A DNA stretch of 64,000 nt. Source: Aurantibacter sp042094015 (GTDB taxonomy: Bacteria > Bacteroidota > Bacteroidia > Flavobacteriales > Flavobacteriaceae). The position numbers and the translations under genes were made by a program. Where the stretch lies: the NCBI RefSeq assembly GCF_042094015.1, contig NZ_JBELDZ010000001.1, positions 45,051-109,050 of the forward strand. Direction: 5' to 3'. This document shows positions 56,420 to 64,000 of this stretch, piece after piece. The notes under the pieces were generated by a model. The model was given only the letters and a program-made list of their open reading frames with translations, had not been told where the DNA came from and ran no database searches. Each line of letters begins with the position of its first letter. The first letter of the stretch is position 1.

Positions 56420-58198
56420 ATGCCTAAACAGACATTATTAAAACGTTTTTTGATTTGGAAGTATAAACATATCTCCGAAAAGAATTTTACGTTTATTTTA
56501 AGTGGGTTAGTTGGTTTTTTAGCAGGATTAGCTGCGGTAACACTTAGAAATATTACATTTTATATTGAATCTTTATTAGAATTATTACGAAGTTTAACCA
56601 CTAATCAATGGTATTTTATTTTGCCAACGATTGGGTTGTTGTTGGTTTATTGGTTGGTTAAGTATGTTACAAAAAAACCTATTTCTCACGCTATACCTTC
56701 TATTTTATACAAACTTTCAAAGCGAAGTGGTATTATAGAGCGTACTAAAATTTATATTCCATTAATTGCAGCGCCATTAACAGTTGGTTTTGGTGGTTCT
56801 GTTGGTTTACTTGGTCCAGCAATAGCATCTGGTTCGGCTATAAGTTCTAATTTAGGAAGACTTTTTCATGTTAACCAAAAAGCAAGAAGTTTGCTTATTG
56901 GTTGTGCGGCAGCAGGAGCTATTTCATCTATATTTAAGTCACCAATTGCTGCAATTATTTTTGCAATTGAAGTATTTAGTTTAGACCTAACATTTGTATC
57001 ATTACTACCATTATTAATTGCATCTGTCTCTTCTGTTTTAACATCTTATTTCTTTTTAGGAGATGATTTGTTATTTAACTTTAAGTCTTCTGATAAATTT
57101 CAAATTAACGATACTTTGTTTTATGTAGTCTTAGGAATTGGAACTGGAATTGCTTCAATATATTTCACTAAAATGTATTTCTTTATTTTGAAACAGTTTG
57201 AAATCTTTAGAACTTCATTTCAAAAATTATTAGTTGGTGGATTAGCTATTGGAATAATGCTTTATTTTATTCCACCTTTATATGGTGAAGGATTTAGTTT
57301 TATAAATAATTTATTAGCGGAAAATCACTTAAAAGCATTAGGAACAACACCTTTTGATGCTTATACAGATCAAATATGGATTGTTATTGCATTATTAATA
57401 GGAATAACAGTTTTTAAGGCAATTGCAATGACAACAACATTTGCTGCTGGTGGTGTTGGTGGAATTTTTATCCCAACTATGGTTATGGGAAGCGCTTTGG
57501 GAAATGTAGTCGCCAAAATTATAAATCAGCTAGGCTTTAATGTTTCCGAAACTAATTTCACGCTAATTGGTATGGCTGGTTTAATTGCAGGAGTTTTACA
57601 CGCGCCATTAACTGCTATGTTTTTAATTGCTGAAATTTCTGGCGGTTATGAGTTGTTTATTCCATTAATGATTAGTGTAGGAATTTCTTTTGCAATAAAA
57701 AAGAATGCTATAGATTTTACTATTTATACTAAAGAGTTAGCTCAAAAAGGACAATTATTAACGCATGATAAAGATCAAAGTGTTTTAACTTTAATGAATT
57801 TAGAAAATATTATTGAAACCAACTTTGTTACTCTTAAATCAGAAATGACTTTAGGAGAATTATTGCATAAAGGTGTTTCTAAATCTACTAGAAATATTTT
57901 TCCTGTTATTAATAATGAAAATGCTTTAGTAGGTATTATAATGTTAGATAATGTAAGAAATATAATGTTTGATCAAAATTTGTATAATACTACATTGGTT
58001 TCTGATTTAATGCAAAATCCACTTGAAATTATTAATTTTGAAAAAGACGATATGAAGCTTGTTATGGATAAATTCCAAAACTCAAGTGCTTGGAATTTAC
58101 CAGTTATTAAAAACAATATTTATATAGGATTTGTTTCTAAATCTAAACTATTAACTGCATACAGAAGACAATTAATAAATTTTACAAAACAGAAATAG
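56420..58198 (+). CDS. ClC-type chloride transporter with CBS domains, gating Glu replaced by Leu
   Basis: A 592-residue inner membrane ClC-family protein: transmembrane core (about 20-425) and two cytoplasmic CBS domains (about 450-580). The family's GGSxGxEGP motif reads GGSVGLLGP, so the extracellular gating glutamate (E148 of E. coli ClC-ec1) is L131. The intracellular proton glutamate (E203 equivalent) is kept as E184 in FAIEVF, as is the GGIFIP selectivity motif. Known E148 replacements (kidney ClC-K, engineered mutants) give uncoupled chloride flow, so this may be a channel-like conductor; that is an inference. No terminator follows; the next gene starts directly after the stop. Confidence 0.9.
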   Translation: MPKQTLLKRFLIWKYKHISEKNFTFILSGLVGFLAGLAAVTLRNITFYIESLLELLRSLTTNQWYFILPTIGLLLVYWLVKYVTKKPISHAIPSILYKLSKRSGIIERTKIYIPLIAAPLTVGFGGSVGLLGPAIASGSAISSNLGRLFHVNQKARSLLIGCAAAGAISSIFKSPIAAIIFAIEVFSLDLTFVSLLPLLIASVSSVLTSYFFLGDDLLFNFKSSDKFQINDTLFYVVLGIGTGIASIYFTKMYFFILKQFEIFRTSFQKLLVGGLAIGIMLYFIPPLYGEGFSFINNLLAENHLKALGTTPFDAYTDQIWIVIALLIGITVFKAIAMTTTFAAGGVGGIFIPTMVMGSALGNVVAKIINQLGFNVSETNFTLIGMAGLIAGVLHAPLTAMFLIAEISGGYELFIPLMISVGISFAIKKNAIDFTIYTKELAQKGQLLTHDKDQSVLTLMNLENIIETNFVTLKSEMTLGELLHKGVSKSTRNIFPVINNENALVGIIMLDNVRNIMFDQNLYNTTLVSDLMQNPLEIINFEKDDMKLVMDKFQNSSAWNLPVIKNNIYIGFVSKSKLLTAYRRQLINFTKQK

Positions 58199-58432
58199 AT
58201 GAAATATGTATTATGGCTTGTTTTTTTAGCCGCAGCAATAAGTATAATTTTAGGATTTACTTTAACGGTAGATTATACAGAGAAGTTAATAGGTTTTGGA
58301 ACTTGTGGCTTGTTTTTAGTTTGGATTCCATTGTTTATTTATCATAATTGGAAAGGTAAAAATCCAAGAGATTATATGTTGACTCATAAGAATCTTGAAG
58401 CTATGAAGAATAGTCAGAAGAGAACAAAATAA
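58199..58432 (+). CDS. Small two-helix membrane protein of unknown function
   Basis: A 77-residue protein starting immediately after the ClC stop (TAG-ATG). It has two hydrophobic helices (about 3-22 and 32-50) and a basic C-terminal tail (HNWKGKNPRDYM, ending QKRTK). I do not recognise a function. Its tight spacing with the ClC gene suggests co-translation; it could assist or modify the ClC protein, but this is only positional. Confidence 0.68.
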   Translation: MKYVLWLVFLAAAISIILGFTLTVDYTEKLIGFGTCGLFLVWIPLFIYHNWKGKNPRDYMLTHKNLEAMKNSQKRTK

Positions 58433-59158
58433 ATGTTAGCTATTAGAAAGTATTCTGTGCCAAACTTTTTGTTACTCTAAGCCTTGGTTTTATCTTGTTT
58501 GCAGCTGTGGGTACTTTATCTCATGAATTTGGTCATTACATAGTGGCTAAACATTTTGGTTATAATGCAAGCATAGATTACAGAAGCACAAACTACAACT
58601 CCACACTTTACAAAGAAACAAAAGAACTCTTTTACAAAAATAGAGAAGCTATTTTGAGCGAAGAAGATTCGACAATAAAGTCGTTGTTTCAATCTAAACA
58701 AAAGCAATTAAAAAAAAGAAAAACTGTTGCTAACTTTTGGTGGTCCGTTTCAAACAATATTAACAGGCTGTATAGGATTGTTGATTTTGTATTTTAGAAA
58801 ACGATTTAAAACTAATATTGACTTTGAATTAATAGATTGGTTAGCTGTATTTCTTTCGTTATTCTGGCTTAGAGAGGTTTTTAATTTATCTATGGCTCTA
58901 GGAAGAGAAATTGTTTTTCCTAACGGAAACTATTTTGGATATTCTGGAGATGAAGCCAAGCTTTCTTATTTATTAGATTTACCTGCCGGAACCTTCCCTA
59001 TAACTTTAGGTTTAATTGGTTTGATGATTTCTTTAATTATTGTTTTTAAAGCTGTGCAAATAAAAGACCGACTAACTTTTATTTTAAGTGGCTTTTTTGG
59101 AGGAATTTCTGGTTATTACCTATGGATGAATATTGTTGGTCCAGTTTTGGTACCTTAA
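58433..59158 (+). pseudogene. Frameshifted M50-like membrane metalloprotease
   Basis: Three pieces make one protein of about 241 residues. An N-terminus from ATG 58433 (MLAIRKYSVPNF) stops at 58478; a middle segment (about 58465-58720, one frame over) has a membrane helix followed by HEFGH, the HExxH zinc motif of M50-type proteases; and the C-terminal membrane half (58727-59158, LTFGGPFQTILTG and later helices) is back in the first frame. Restoring one T in the T5 run (58466-58470) and removing one A from the A8 run (58710-58717) would rejoin all three. Either the gene is broken, or the sequence has homopolymer errors. It begins one base after the preceding gene. The middle could start at TTG 58495, but it would lack the first helix. 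Confidence 0.8.
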
Positions 59159-59604
59159 TTCAAATTACGTTTCTCAATAAAAAAACGCTTCATTAAATCT
59201 GCAGCTTCAGTTTCTAAAACGCCACCAATTATTTCGGTTTTTGGATGCAGTTTTGTGCCTAAAGCACCACAACCACGCTCAAAATCTGTAGCGCCAAATA
59301 CAATTTTAGAAATTTGACTCCAATACAGTGCGCCAGCACACATTTGGCAAGGCTCTAAAGTTACATAAAGTGTACACTTGTGTAAATATTTCCCGCCAAT
59401 ATAAGATGATGCTGAGGTTATAGCTTGCATTTCTGCGTGAGCAGTAACATCTATTAGTTGTTCGGTTAAATTGTGTCCTCTAGCAATAATTTGATTATTA
59501 GCGACAATAATAGCACCTACAGGAATTTCACCTTTATCAAAAGCATCTTGTGCTTCTTGTAAGGCTTTTTTCATAAAATAAGTGTCGTCGTAAGGATTAA
59601 TCAT
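59155..59604 (-). CDS. tadA: tRNA-specific adenosine deaminase-like nucleoside deaminase
   Basis: A 149-residue cytidine/deoxycytidylate-deaminase-fold protein. The zinc site is complete: H56 and the proton-shuttle E58 in AHAEMQ, and C86 and C89 in EPCQMC. The length and the N-terminal DDTYFMKKALQEAQDAFDKGEIPVGA pattern fit TadA, which makes inosine at the wobble position of tRNA-Arg. Guanine deaminase-like relatives are the alternative. It is four bases downstream of the aspartic protease gene and overlaps the convergent pseudogene end by four bases. Confidence 0.87.
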   Translation of the reverse strand: MINPYDDTYFMKKALQEAQDAFDKGEIPVGAIIVANNQIIARGHNLTEQLIDVTAHAEMQAITSASSYIGGKYLHKCTLYVTLEPCQMCAGALYWSQISKIVFGATDFERGCGALGTKLHPKTEIIGGVLETEAADLMKRFFIEKRNLN

Positions 59605-59608
59605 AACG

Positions 59609-60058
59609 TTATTTTTTCAATTTTAAATATAAATACTTTTTGTTATAATCTATAATAGCTTTTCCTTTTTTAAGAATATCTGCACCAATAATTCCGTTTA
59701 CAGGTTGAGAATTATGGTTAATTAAAGCCGTGTTTACGTGCTTTAAATCGAACAAAACTAAATTAAGGTTGAGGTAATTCCATTTTCCAATTTTAATATG
59801 ATTTTTTGTGGAACTTTGTGTAAACATATCTGTTGCTCCAGCCCCAGCAGCTTTAATCCTAGAGTCTTTTGCTTTTAATTTAAAAGTATCTATATCCGTA
59901 AAACCAACACAAGAATTTGAAGCACCAGTATCTAAAATAAACAAACCTTTAATACCATTTAAAGACGCTTTAAGTTCAAAGTGATTGGTTTTAGTTAACT
60001 TTAATTTTACTCTTATATAGTCTTGACTTTCTAAGAGTGTTTTAAGTGTTTGCTCCAT
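59609..60058 (-). CDS. Retropepsin-like aspartic protease
   Basis: A 149-residue protein of the clan AA single-domain aspartic protease family. The catalytic motif is ILDTGASNSC with Asp D43, and the hydrophobic IIGADILKKG loop near residue 120-130 is the usual second signature. It would act as a homodimer. No signal peptide is evident, so a cytoplasmic location is likely; the substrate is unknown. It is the first gene of a two-gene unit with tadA. Confidence 0.83.
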   Translation of the reverse strand: MEQTLKTLLESQDYIRVKLKLTKTNHFELKASLNGIKGLFILDTGASNSCVGFTDIDTFKLKAKDSRIKAAGAGATDMFTQSSTKNHIKIGKWNYLNLNLVLFDLKHVNTALINHNSQPVNGIIGADILKKGKAIIDYNKKYLYLKLKK

Positions 60059-60081
60059 TAATTTATAAAAATCTGTCTATA

Positions 60082-60089
60082 CAAAGTTA
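60082..60089 (-). promoter_or_regulatory. -7 promoter element of the aspartic protease-tadA unit
   Basis: TAACTTTG on the minus strand matches TAnnTTTG exactly, 23 bases before the start codon. Confidence 0.45.
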
Positions 60090-60146
60090 CAGTTCTATTT
60101 TGCGTTATAATGTTAAGAAACCATATTCTTTTTTTATTTTTACCAG

Positions 60147-60914
60147 ATGATTATTACAGACACACATACACATTTATATAGCGAGTCATTTGATGAAGAC
60201 AGAATAGATATGATACAGCGTGCCTTAGACTCTGGAGTTACACGTTTGTTTGTTCCGGCAATAGATTCTACTTATACTAACGCAATGTTGAAATTAGAAA
60301 AAGATTATCCCGAAAATGTCTTTTTAATGATGGGGTTACATCCAACGCATGTAAAAGAGAATTATTTAGATGAGTTAAGTCATATAAAAGAGCAACTAGC
60401 TGCACATAAATTTTATGCAGTAGGCGAAATTGGTATCGATTTATATTGGGATAAAACCACTTTAGGAATTCAGCAAGATGCGTTTAGACAACAAATACAA
60501 TTAGCAAAACAGTATAGATTACCTATTGTAATTCATTGTAGAGATGCTTTTGATGAGGTTTTTGAAGTTTTAGAACAAGAAAAATCAGATGATTTATTTG
60601 GTGTATTTCATTGTTTTACTGGAAGTTTAGAACAAGCACATCAAGCTATTTCTTATAAGATGAAATTAGGAATTGGTGGTGTTGCCACTTTTAAAAATGG
60701 AAAAATAGACCAGTTTTTAAATCAAATAGACTTAAATCACATTGTTTTAGAAACCGATGCGCCTTATTTAGCGCCAAAACCATTTAGAGGTAAACGAAAC
60801 GAGAGTAGTTACATCTTAAAAGTTGTAGAGAAATTGTCTGATATTTATCAGGTTTCCGAAGAAATAATAGCAGATGTTACAACCCAAAACTCTAAAGACG
60901 TTTTTGGAATTTAA
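60147..60914 (+). CDS. tatD: TatD-family metal-dependent hydrolase (DNase)
   Basis: A 255-residue TIM-barrel hydrolase. Metal ligands are visible: H7 and H9 in THTHLY, E94 in GEIGIDLY, H130 in VIHCRDA, H155 in FHCFTG and D204 in LETDAPYL; the APKPFRGKRNE segment follows. TatD proteins are Mg-dependent 3'-5' exonucleases linked to DNA repair and RNA turnover. The start sits four bases after TATTTTTA (60135-60142), a one-mismatch -7 box, so the transcript may be leaderless. Gene ansA follows after 71 bases. Confidence 0.93.
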   Translation: MIITDTHTHLYSESFDEDRIDMIQRALDSGVTRLFVPAIDSTYTNAMLKLEKDYPENVFLMMGLHPTHVKENYLDELSHIKEQLAAHKFYAVGEIGIDLYWDKTTLGIQQDAFRQQIQLAKQYRLPIVIHCRDAFDEVFEVLEQEKSDDLFGVFHCFTGSLEQAHQAISYKMKLGIGGVATFKNGKIDQFLNQIDLNHIVLETDAPYLAPKPFRGKRNESSYILKVVEKLSDIYQVSEEIIADVTTQNSKDVFGI

Positions 60915-60971
60915 GAAATAGATAAGTATAATATTGATTCTAGAGTAAAGTATATCGAAAACAAGCGAATT

Positions 60972-60979
60972 TAAATTTG
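60972..60979 (+). promoter_or_regulatory. -7 promoter element of ansA
   Basis: TAAATTTG matches TAnnTTTG exactly, with six bases between its G and the ATG. It predicts a near-leaderless transcript and excludes the in-frame TTG contained in the box as start. Confidence 0.5.
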
Positions 60980-60985
60980 AATAAA

Positions 60986-62017
60986 ATGACACATCCAAAA
61001 ATACTTTTAATCTATACTGGAGGAACTATTGGAATGATTAAAGATGCCGAAACTGGTGCTTTAAGAGCTTTTGATTTTGATAATTTACTACTTAGAATTC
61101 CTGAGTTAAAGTTGTTGGAATGTGATATAGAAACAATATCATTTAAAGAACCTATAGATTCTAGTAACATGAACCCTAAGTTTTGGGTTGAAATAGCCGA
61201 AGTCATTGAGAATAATTACACTAAATTTGATGGGTTTGTAATTCTTCATGGAAGCGACACTATGAGTTATACAGCATCAGCTCTAAGTTTTATGTTAGAA
61301 AACTTAGCAAAGCCTGTTATTTTAACAGGATCACAATTGCCAATTGGAGATTTAAGAACAGATGCTAAAGAGAATTTAATTACATCTATTCAAGTTGCAG
61401 CGCTACAACATAAAAATAAGCCTGTTATAAAAGAAGTTGGTTTGTATTTTGAATACAAACTGTATAGAGGAAATAGAACTACAAAAATTAACGCAGAACA
61501 TTTTGAGGCATTTGCAAGTTTAAATTATCCAGAATTAGCAGAATCTGGAGTTCATTTAAAGGTGAATAAAGAATATTTACTAAAAAAACCTAAAGTAAAT
61601 AAGGACTTTATTGTGCATAAAGACCTAGAGTCTAATATTGCGTTAATAAAACTATTCCCTGGTATTTCCCAAACTATTTTGCAAAGTATGTTTAATGCGC
61701 CTGGATTAAAAGGTGTTATTATTGAAACTTATGGCGCAGGTAATTGTACAACAGAAACGTGGTTTTTAGAACTTTTAATAAAAGCAGCTAGGCAGAAAAT
61801 TCCAATGATAAATATAACGCAATGTTCTGGTGGAAGTGTTTCTATGGGACAATATGAGACTAGTCAGAAATTAAAAAAAATAGGTATAATTTCAGGAAAA
61901 GACCTGACAACAGAAGCTGCATTATCTAAATTAATGTATTTGTTGCCAAAAGGCTTGTCTCCAAAAAAACTTAAAAATGCTTTCGAAAAAAATTTAAGAG
62001 GTGAAATGACTTCATAA
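60986..62017 (+). CDS. ansA: L-asparaginase type I
   Basis: A 343-residue amidohydrolase converting L-asparagine to aspartate and ammonia. The first catalytic Thr is T14 in YTGGTIGM, and the second Thr with the Asp is in HGSDTMSYTASALSFML (near residue 92-96). There is no signal peptide, so it is the cytoplasmic type I enzyme. The ATG at 60986 is chosen because an in-frame TTG at 60977 is part of the promoter. It probably has its own transcript, though readthrough from tatD is possible. Confidence 0.93.
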   Translation: MTHPKILLIYTGGTIGMIKDAETGALRAFDFDNLLLRIPELKLLECDIETISFKEPIDSSNMNPKFWVEIAEVIENNYTKFDGFVILHGSDTMSYTASALSFMLENLAKPVILTGSQLPIGDLRTDAKENLITSIQVAALQHKNKPVIKEVGLYFEYKLYRGNRTTKINAEHFEAFASLNYPELAESGVHLKVNKEYLLKKPKVNKDFIVHKDLESNIALIKLFPGISQTILQSMFNAPGLKGVIIETYGAGNCTTETWFLELLIKAARQKIPMINITQCSGGSVSMGQYETSQKLKKIGIISGKDLTTEAALSKLMYLLPKGLSPKKLKNAFEKNLRGEMTS

Positions 62018-62042
62018 TTAAATAGTTATAAAATTTAAAAAT

Positions 62043-62082
62043 AAGTTTTGGTATAGTTTATGTTGCTTTAATACCAAACTTT
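62043..62082 (+). terminator. Weak intrinsic terminator after ansA
   Basis: Imperfect stem AAGTTTTGGTAT / ATACCAAACTTT (one bulged T) with a 16-base loop and a short T-run. Confidence 0.45.
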
Positions 62083-62126
62083 TAAACTAAAAAACATTTT
62101 TTAACATCAAAAGATTTAGGTTATTT

Positions 62127-62134
62127 TACTTTTG
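62127..62134 (+). promoter_or_regulatory. -7 promoter element of the exbB operon
   Basis: TACTTTTG matches TAnnTTTG exactly, 67 bases before the exbB-like ATG. A second partial element, TATATTTA at 62150, is an alternative. Confidence 0.4.
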
Positions 62135-62201
62135 AACACATTTTTTTTATATATTTAGCACTTTAAAAAACAAAATTTAAGAACAATTTAATAACAAAAC
62201 A

Positions 62202-62972
62202 ATGAAAAGATTTTTTTCAATTTTAGCTATTACATTAATGATGGCTTTAGGATCAACAGTTAATGCAACAGCTTCTACAACTGTAGCGACTACTGTAGCA
62301 GCAATTCAGGAAGATGCAGCACAAGATGATGCAAAAGAAGAATTAGGTTTTCACCAAGAACTTAAAAAACGTTTTATAGAAGGTGGACCAGGATTTATGG
62401 GAATTGTATTGTTATGTTTAATTCTAGGTTTAGCAATTGCTATTGAAAGAATTATCTTTTTAAACTTATCTACTTCAAACTCTAAGAAATTAACTCAAGA
62501 TGTTGAAGATGCTTTACAATCTGGAGGATTAGAAGCTGCTAAAACTGTTTGTAGAGATACAAAAGGACCAGTTGCATCTATATTCTACCAAGGTTTAGAT
62601 AGAGCAGATGGAGACTTAGAATCTGCTGAAAAAGCTGTTGTAGCTTATGGAGGCGTTCAAATGGGACAGTTAGAGAAAAATGTTTCTTGGATTTCTTTAT
62701 TTATTGCATTAGCACCAATGTTAGGTTTCATGGGAACTGTAATTGGTATGATTCAAGCATTCGATAAAATTGAAGCTGCAGGAGATATGCAACCATCATT
62801 AGTTGCTGGAGGTATTAAAGTTGCCTTATTAACAACTGTATTTGGTTTAGTTGTGGCAATTATTTTACAAGTTTTTTACAACTACATTATTGCAAAAATT
62901 GATAGCATTGTTAATGATATGGAAGATTCTTCTATTACGTTAATCGATATGTTATCTAAGTACAAAAAATAA
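62202..62972 (+). CDS. exbB: MotA/TolQ/ExbB proton channel family protein
   Basis: A 256-residue inner membrane protein. A cleavable or anchoring hydrophobic N-terminus (about 3-25) and an Ala/Thr-rich linker precede the ExbB/TolQ core with three membrane helices (about 65-85, 160-180 and 205-230). Conserved motifs APMLGFMGTVIGMIQAF and AGGIKVALLTTVFGLVVAI are clear. With ExbD it harnesses the proton gradient to drive TonB, and so the outer membrane receptors. It is followed by a small membrane protein and an exbD-like gene, which fits one operon. A TolQ role is the alternative. Confidence 0.9.
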   Translation: MKRFFSILAITLMMALGSTVNATASTTVATTVAAIQEDAAQDDAKEELGFHQELKKRFIEGGPGFMGIVLLCLILGLAIAIERIIFLNLSTSNSKKLTQDVEDALQSGGLEAAKTVCRDTKGPVASIFYQGLDRADGDLESAEKAVVAYGGVQMGQLEKNVSWISLFIALAPMLGFMGTVIGMIQAFDKIEAAGDMQPSLVAGGIKVALLTTVFGLVVAIILQVFYNYIIAKIDSIVNDMEDSSITLIDMLSKYKK

Positions 62973-62994
62973 TAACACTCATAAAACATACATT

Positions 62995-63435
62995 ATGAAT
63001 ACACAAAAAATAATAACCTTGGTTGCAGCCATAATTGGAGTGATTTCTATCATCTTTTTAGGGTTAATCATAGGTGCTGGAGATGATGCTGTAAAAGCAG
63101 GAGAAGCTAGCGGAACTGTAGATACATTTATGTATATAGCTTATTTAGTGTTAGCAGTAACTTTAGTTTTTGTTGTTGTTTTTTCATTAAAAAACACATT
63201 TACAAACTCTTCAGGGTTAAAAAATACATTAATAGGAATTGGCGCATTTGTAGCTGTATTAGTTATTGCTTTTGCAGTTTCTACTGGAGATACAATGGAA
63301 TACAAATACAACGGATTAGTTGCTAGTGCAGGAGAGTCTACTATGGCTGGAGCTGGATTAGTTGCTTTTTACCTTTTAATGGTAGTTGCTGTTGGTGCTT
63401 TAGCATTTGGTGGCGTTAAAAAAATGATTAAATAA
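62995..63435 (+). CDS. Four-helix membrane protein within the exbB-exbD operon
   Basis: A 146-residue hydrophobic protein with four predicted membrane helices (about 6-27, 45-65, 75-95 and 118-140). No known motif is visible. It starts 22 bases after exbB and ends two bases before the exbD-like ATG, so it is co-transcribed with this energising system. Its role is not known; it may be an accessory subunit. Confidence 0.72.
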   Translation: MNTQKIITLVAAIIGVISIIFLGLIIGAGDDAVKAGEASGTVDTFMYIAYLVLAVTLVFVVVFSLKNTFTNSSGLKNTLIGIGAFVAVLVIAFAVSTGDTMEYKYNGLVASAGESTMAGAGLVAFYLLMVVAVGALAFGGVKKMIK

Positions 63436-63437
63436 TT

Positions 63438-64000
63438 ATGGCAAAAAGATCAGCACCGGAAGTTAATGCAGGCTCTATGGCTGACATTGCCTTCTTATTA
63501 CTTATTTTCTTTTTAGTAACAACTACTATCGAGGTTGATTCTGGTATTAACTCTAAGTTACCACCAGTAACTGATGAAGTTCCGCCTATTAAGAAGCAAA
63601 AGAATATTTTTACTGTACAAATGGCTGCAGATGGACAACTTTTAGTTGAAGATGAATTAATGGATATTAAAGATTTGCGTGAAGCAGCTTTAGAATTTAT
63701 TGATAATGGTGGTGGACAAGGAGACGCTAAATGTAACTATTGTAACGGTAAAAAAGACCCAAAGTCCTCTGACAATCCTAAAGCTGCTGTAATTTCTATT
63801 ACGCACGTTAGAGGAACAGAATACGGTCCTTTTATTACAGCTTATGATCAGCTAGCTGGTGCATATACTACTTTAAGAAATAAGTATGCGCAGAGAAAGT
63901 ATAATAGAACTTTTGAAGATATGGAAGCTTCTATTAAGAATTCTCGTTCACCTGAATATCTAAGTGAAAAATTAAAAGCTAAGATTACTGAGGTTAAGGA
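63438..64000 (+). CDS. exbD: ExbD/TolR-family protein (3' end beyond window)
   Basis: The reading frame opens at ATG 63438, two bases after the preceding stop, and remains open to the window edge, so at least 187 residues are encoded. The N-terminal MAKRSAPEVNAGSMADIAFLLLIFFLVTTT pattern (split here as APEVNAGSMADIAFL and LIFFLVTT) is the ExbD/TolR anchor with its proton-path Asp in MADIAF. The periplasmic part has the ISITHVRGTEYGPFITAYDQL motif, plus an insert with a CNYC pair (near residue 98-101) and a charged C-terminal tail. It pairs with ExbB to energise TonB. Confidence 0.88.
   Translation, partial: MAKRSAPEVNAGSMADIAFLLLIFFLVTTTIEVDSGINSKLPPVTDEVPPIKKQKNIFTVQMAADGQLLVEDELMDIKDLREAALEFIDNGGGQGDAKCNYCNGKKDPKSSDNPKAAVISITHVRGTEYGPFITAYDQLAGAYTTLRNKYAQRKYNRTFEDMEASIKNSRSPEYLSEKLKAKITEVK

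Noticed and set aside
58516..58707. Minus-strand reading frame antisense to the protease pseudogene
   Set aside because: It has no motif, no promoter element and low-complexity composition, and it is a shadow of the coding strand.
58710..58726. Programmed ribosomal frameshifting at the A8 run of the protease gene
   Set aside because: A dnaX-style slip would be -1, but the restoration needed here is +1 (or loss of one A), and a second, independent shift at T5 is also required. Transcriptional slippage at A8 remains possible but cannot explain the first shift.
1..64000. tRNA, rRNA, CRISPR, insertion sequence or prophage
   Set aside because: The intergenic gaps are short (all under 300 bases), and I saw no cloverleaf, repeat-spacer pattern, transposase or integrase. 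A dedicated tRNA and repeat search would be needed to exclude small elements.

Overview
The window is a compact, AT-rich chromosome segment from a member of the Bacteroidota, almost certainly a (probably marine) Flavobacteriaceae species. This rests on several type IX secretion system (T9SS) components and substrates with type A and type B C-terminal sorting domains, SusC-like TonB-dependent receptors, the absence of strong Shine-Dalgarno sites, and sixteen exact matches to the Bacteroidota -7 promoter element TAnnTTTG just upstream of genes. The genus cannot be fixed from this sequence. I see no rRNA, tRNA, CRISPR array, insertion sequence, prophage or replication origin, and no gene-free stretch longer than 300 bases.

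Layout. 1-10.3 kb: porZ-like T9SS gene, recO and a heme/siderophore-type TonB receptor in one direction, facing a very large T9SS-secreted multidomain protein. 10.4-11.8 kb: recX and a JmjC/cupin protein. 11.9-17.6 kb: a biotin locus on the minus strand (bioF, a DUF2007/zinc-ribbon protein, bioD, bioA, a FabF-like ketosynthase, then bioB from its own promoter). 17.7-23.4 kb: a secreted endonuclease/phosphatase divergent from a TonB receptor plus DUF5689 lipoprotein pair, a likely scavenging locus. 23.4-29.4 kb: a small membrane protein, then a T9SS type B adhesin / PorP-SprF / OmpA module. 29.5-35.8 kb: tex, a minimal T9SS-CTD protein, metG, an LD-carboxypeptidase and yraN. 35.9-42.6 kb: a TetR-RND efflux operon with a strong palindromic operator. 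42.7-49.6 kb: polyprenyl diphosphate synthase, an unknown protein, a small outer-membrane barrel, sucA and sucB separated by a small secreted protein, and a TerB-like protein. 49.8-58.4 kb: mfd, a thioredoxin-like protein, aspS, and a ClC-type transporter lacking its gating glutamate. 58.4-64 kb: a frameshifted M50-like protease, tadA, an aspartic protease, tatD, ansA and the start of an exbB-x-exbD TonB-energising operon, truncated at the window end.

How the parts fit. The exbB/exbD system would energise the two TonB receptors. PorZ and the PorP/SprF protein belong to the secretion and surface-attachment machinery that exports the CTD-bearing proteins seen here. The rest is mostly housekeeping (DNA repair, translation, TCA cycle, biotin and isoprenoid synthesis).

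The points most worth a second look are: the protease gene whose two homopolymer frameshifts cancel; the ClC protein with Leu in place of the gating Glu; the ketosynthase and DUF2007 protein embedded in the biotin locus; the 12-bp-arm operator upstream of the TetR-RND operon; and a recurrent arrangement in which the TTTG of the -7 box supplies a false in-frame TTG start while the real ATG lies only 4-18 bases downstream, so that several mRNAs are predicted to be leaderless or nearly so.
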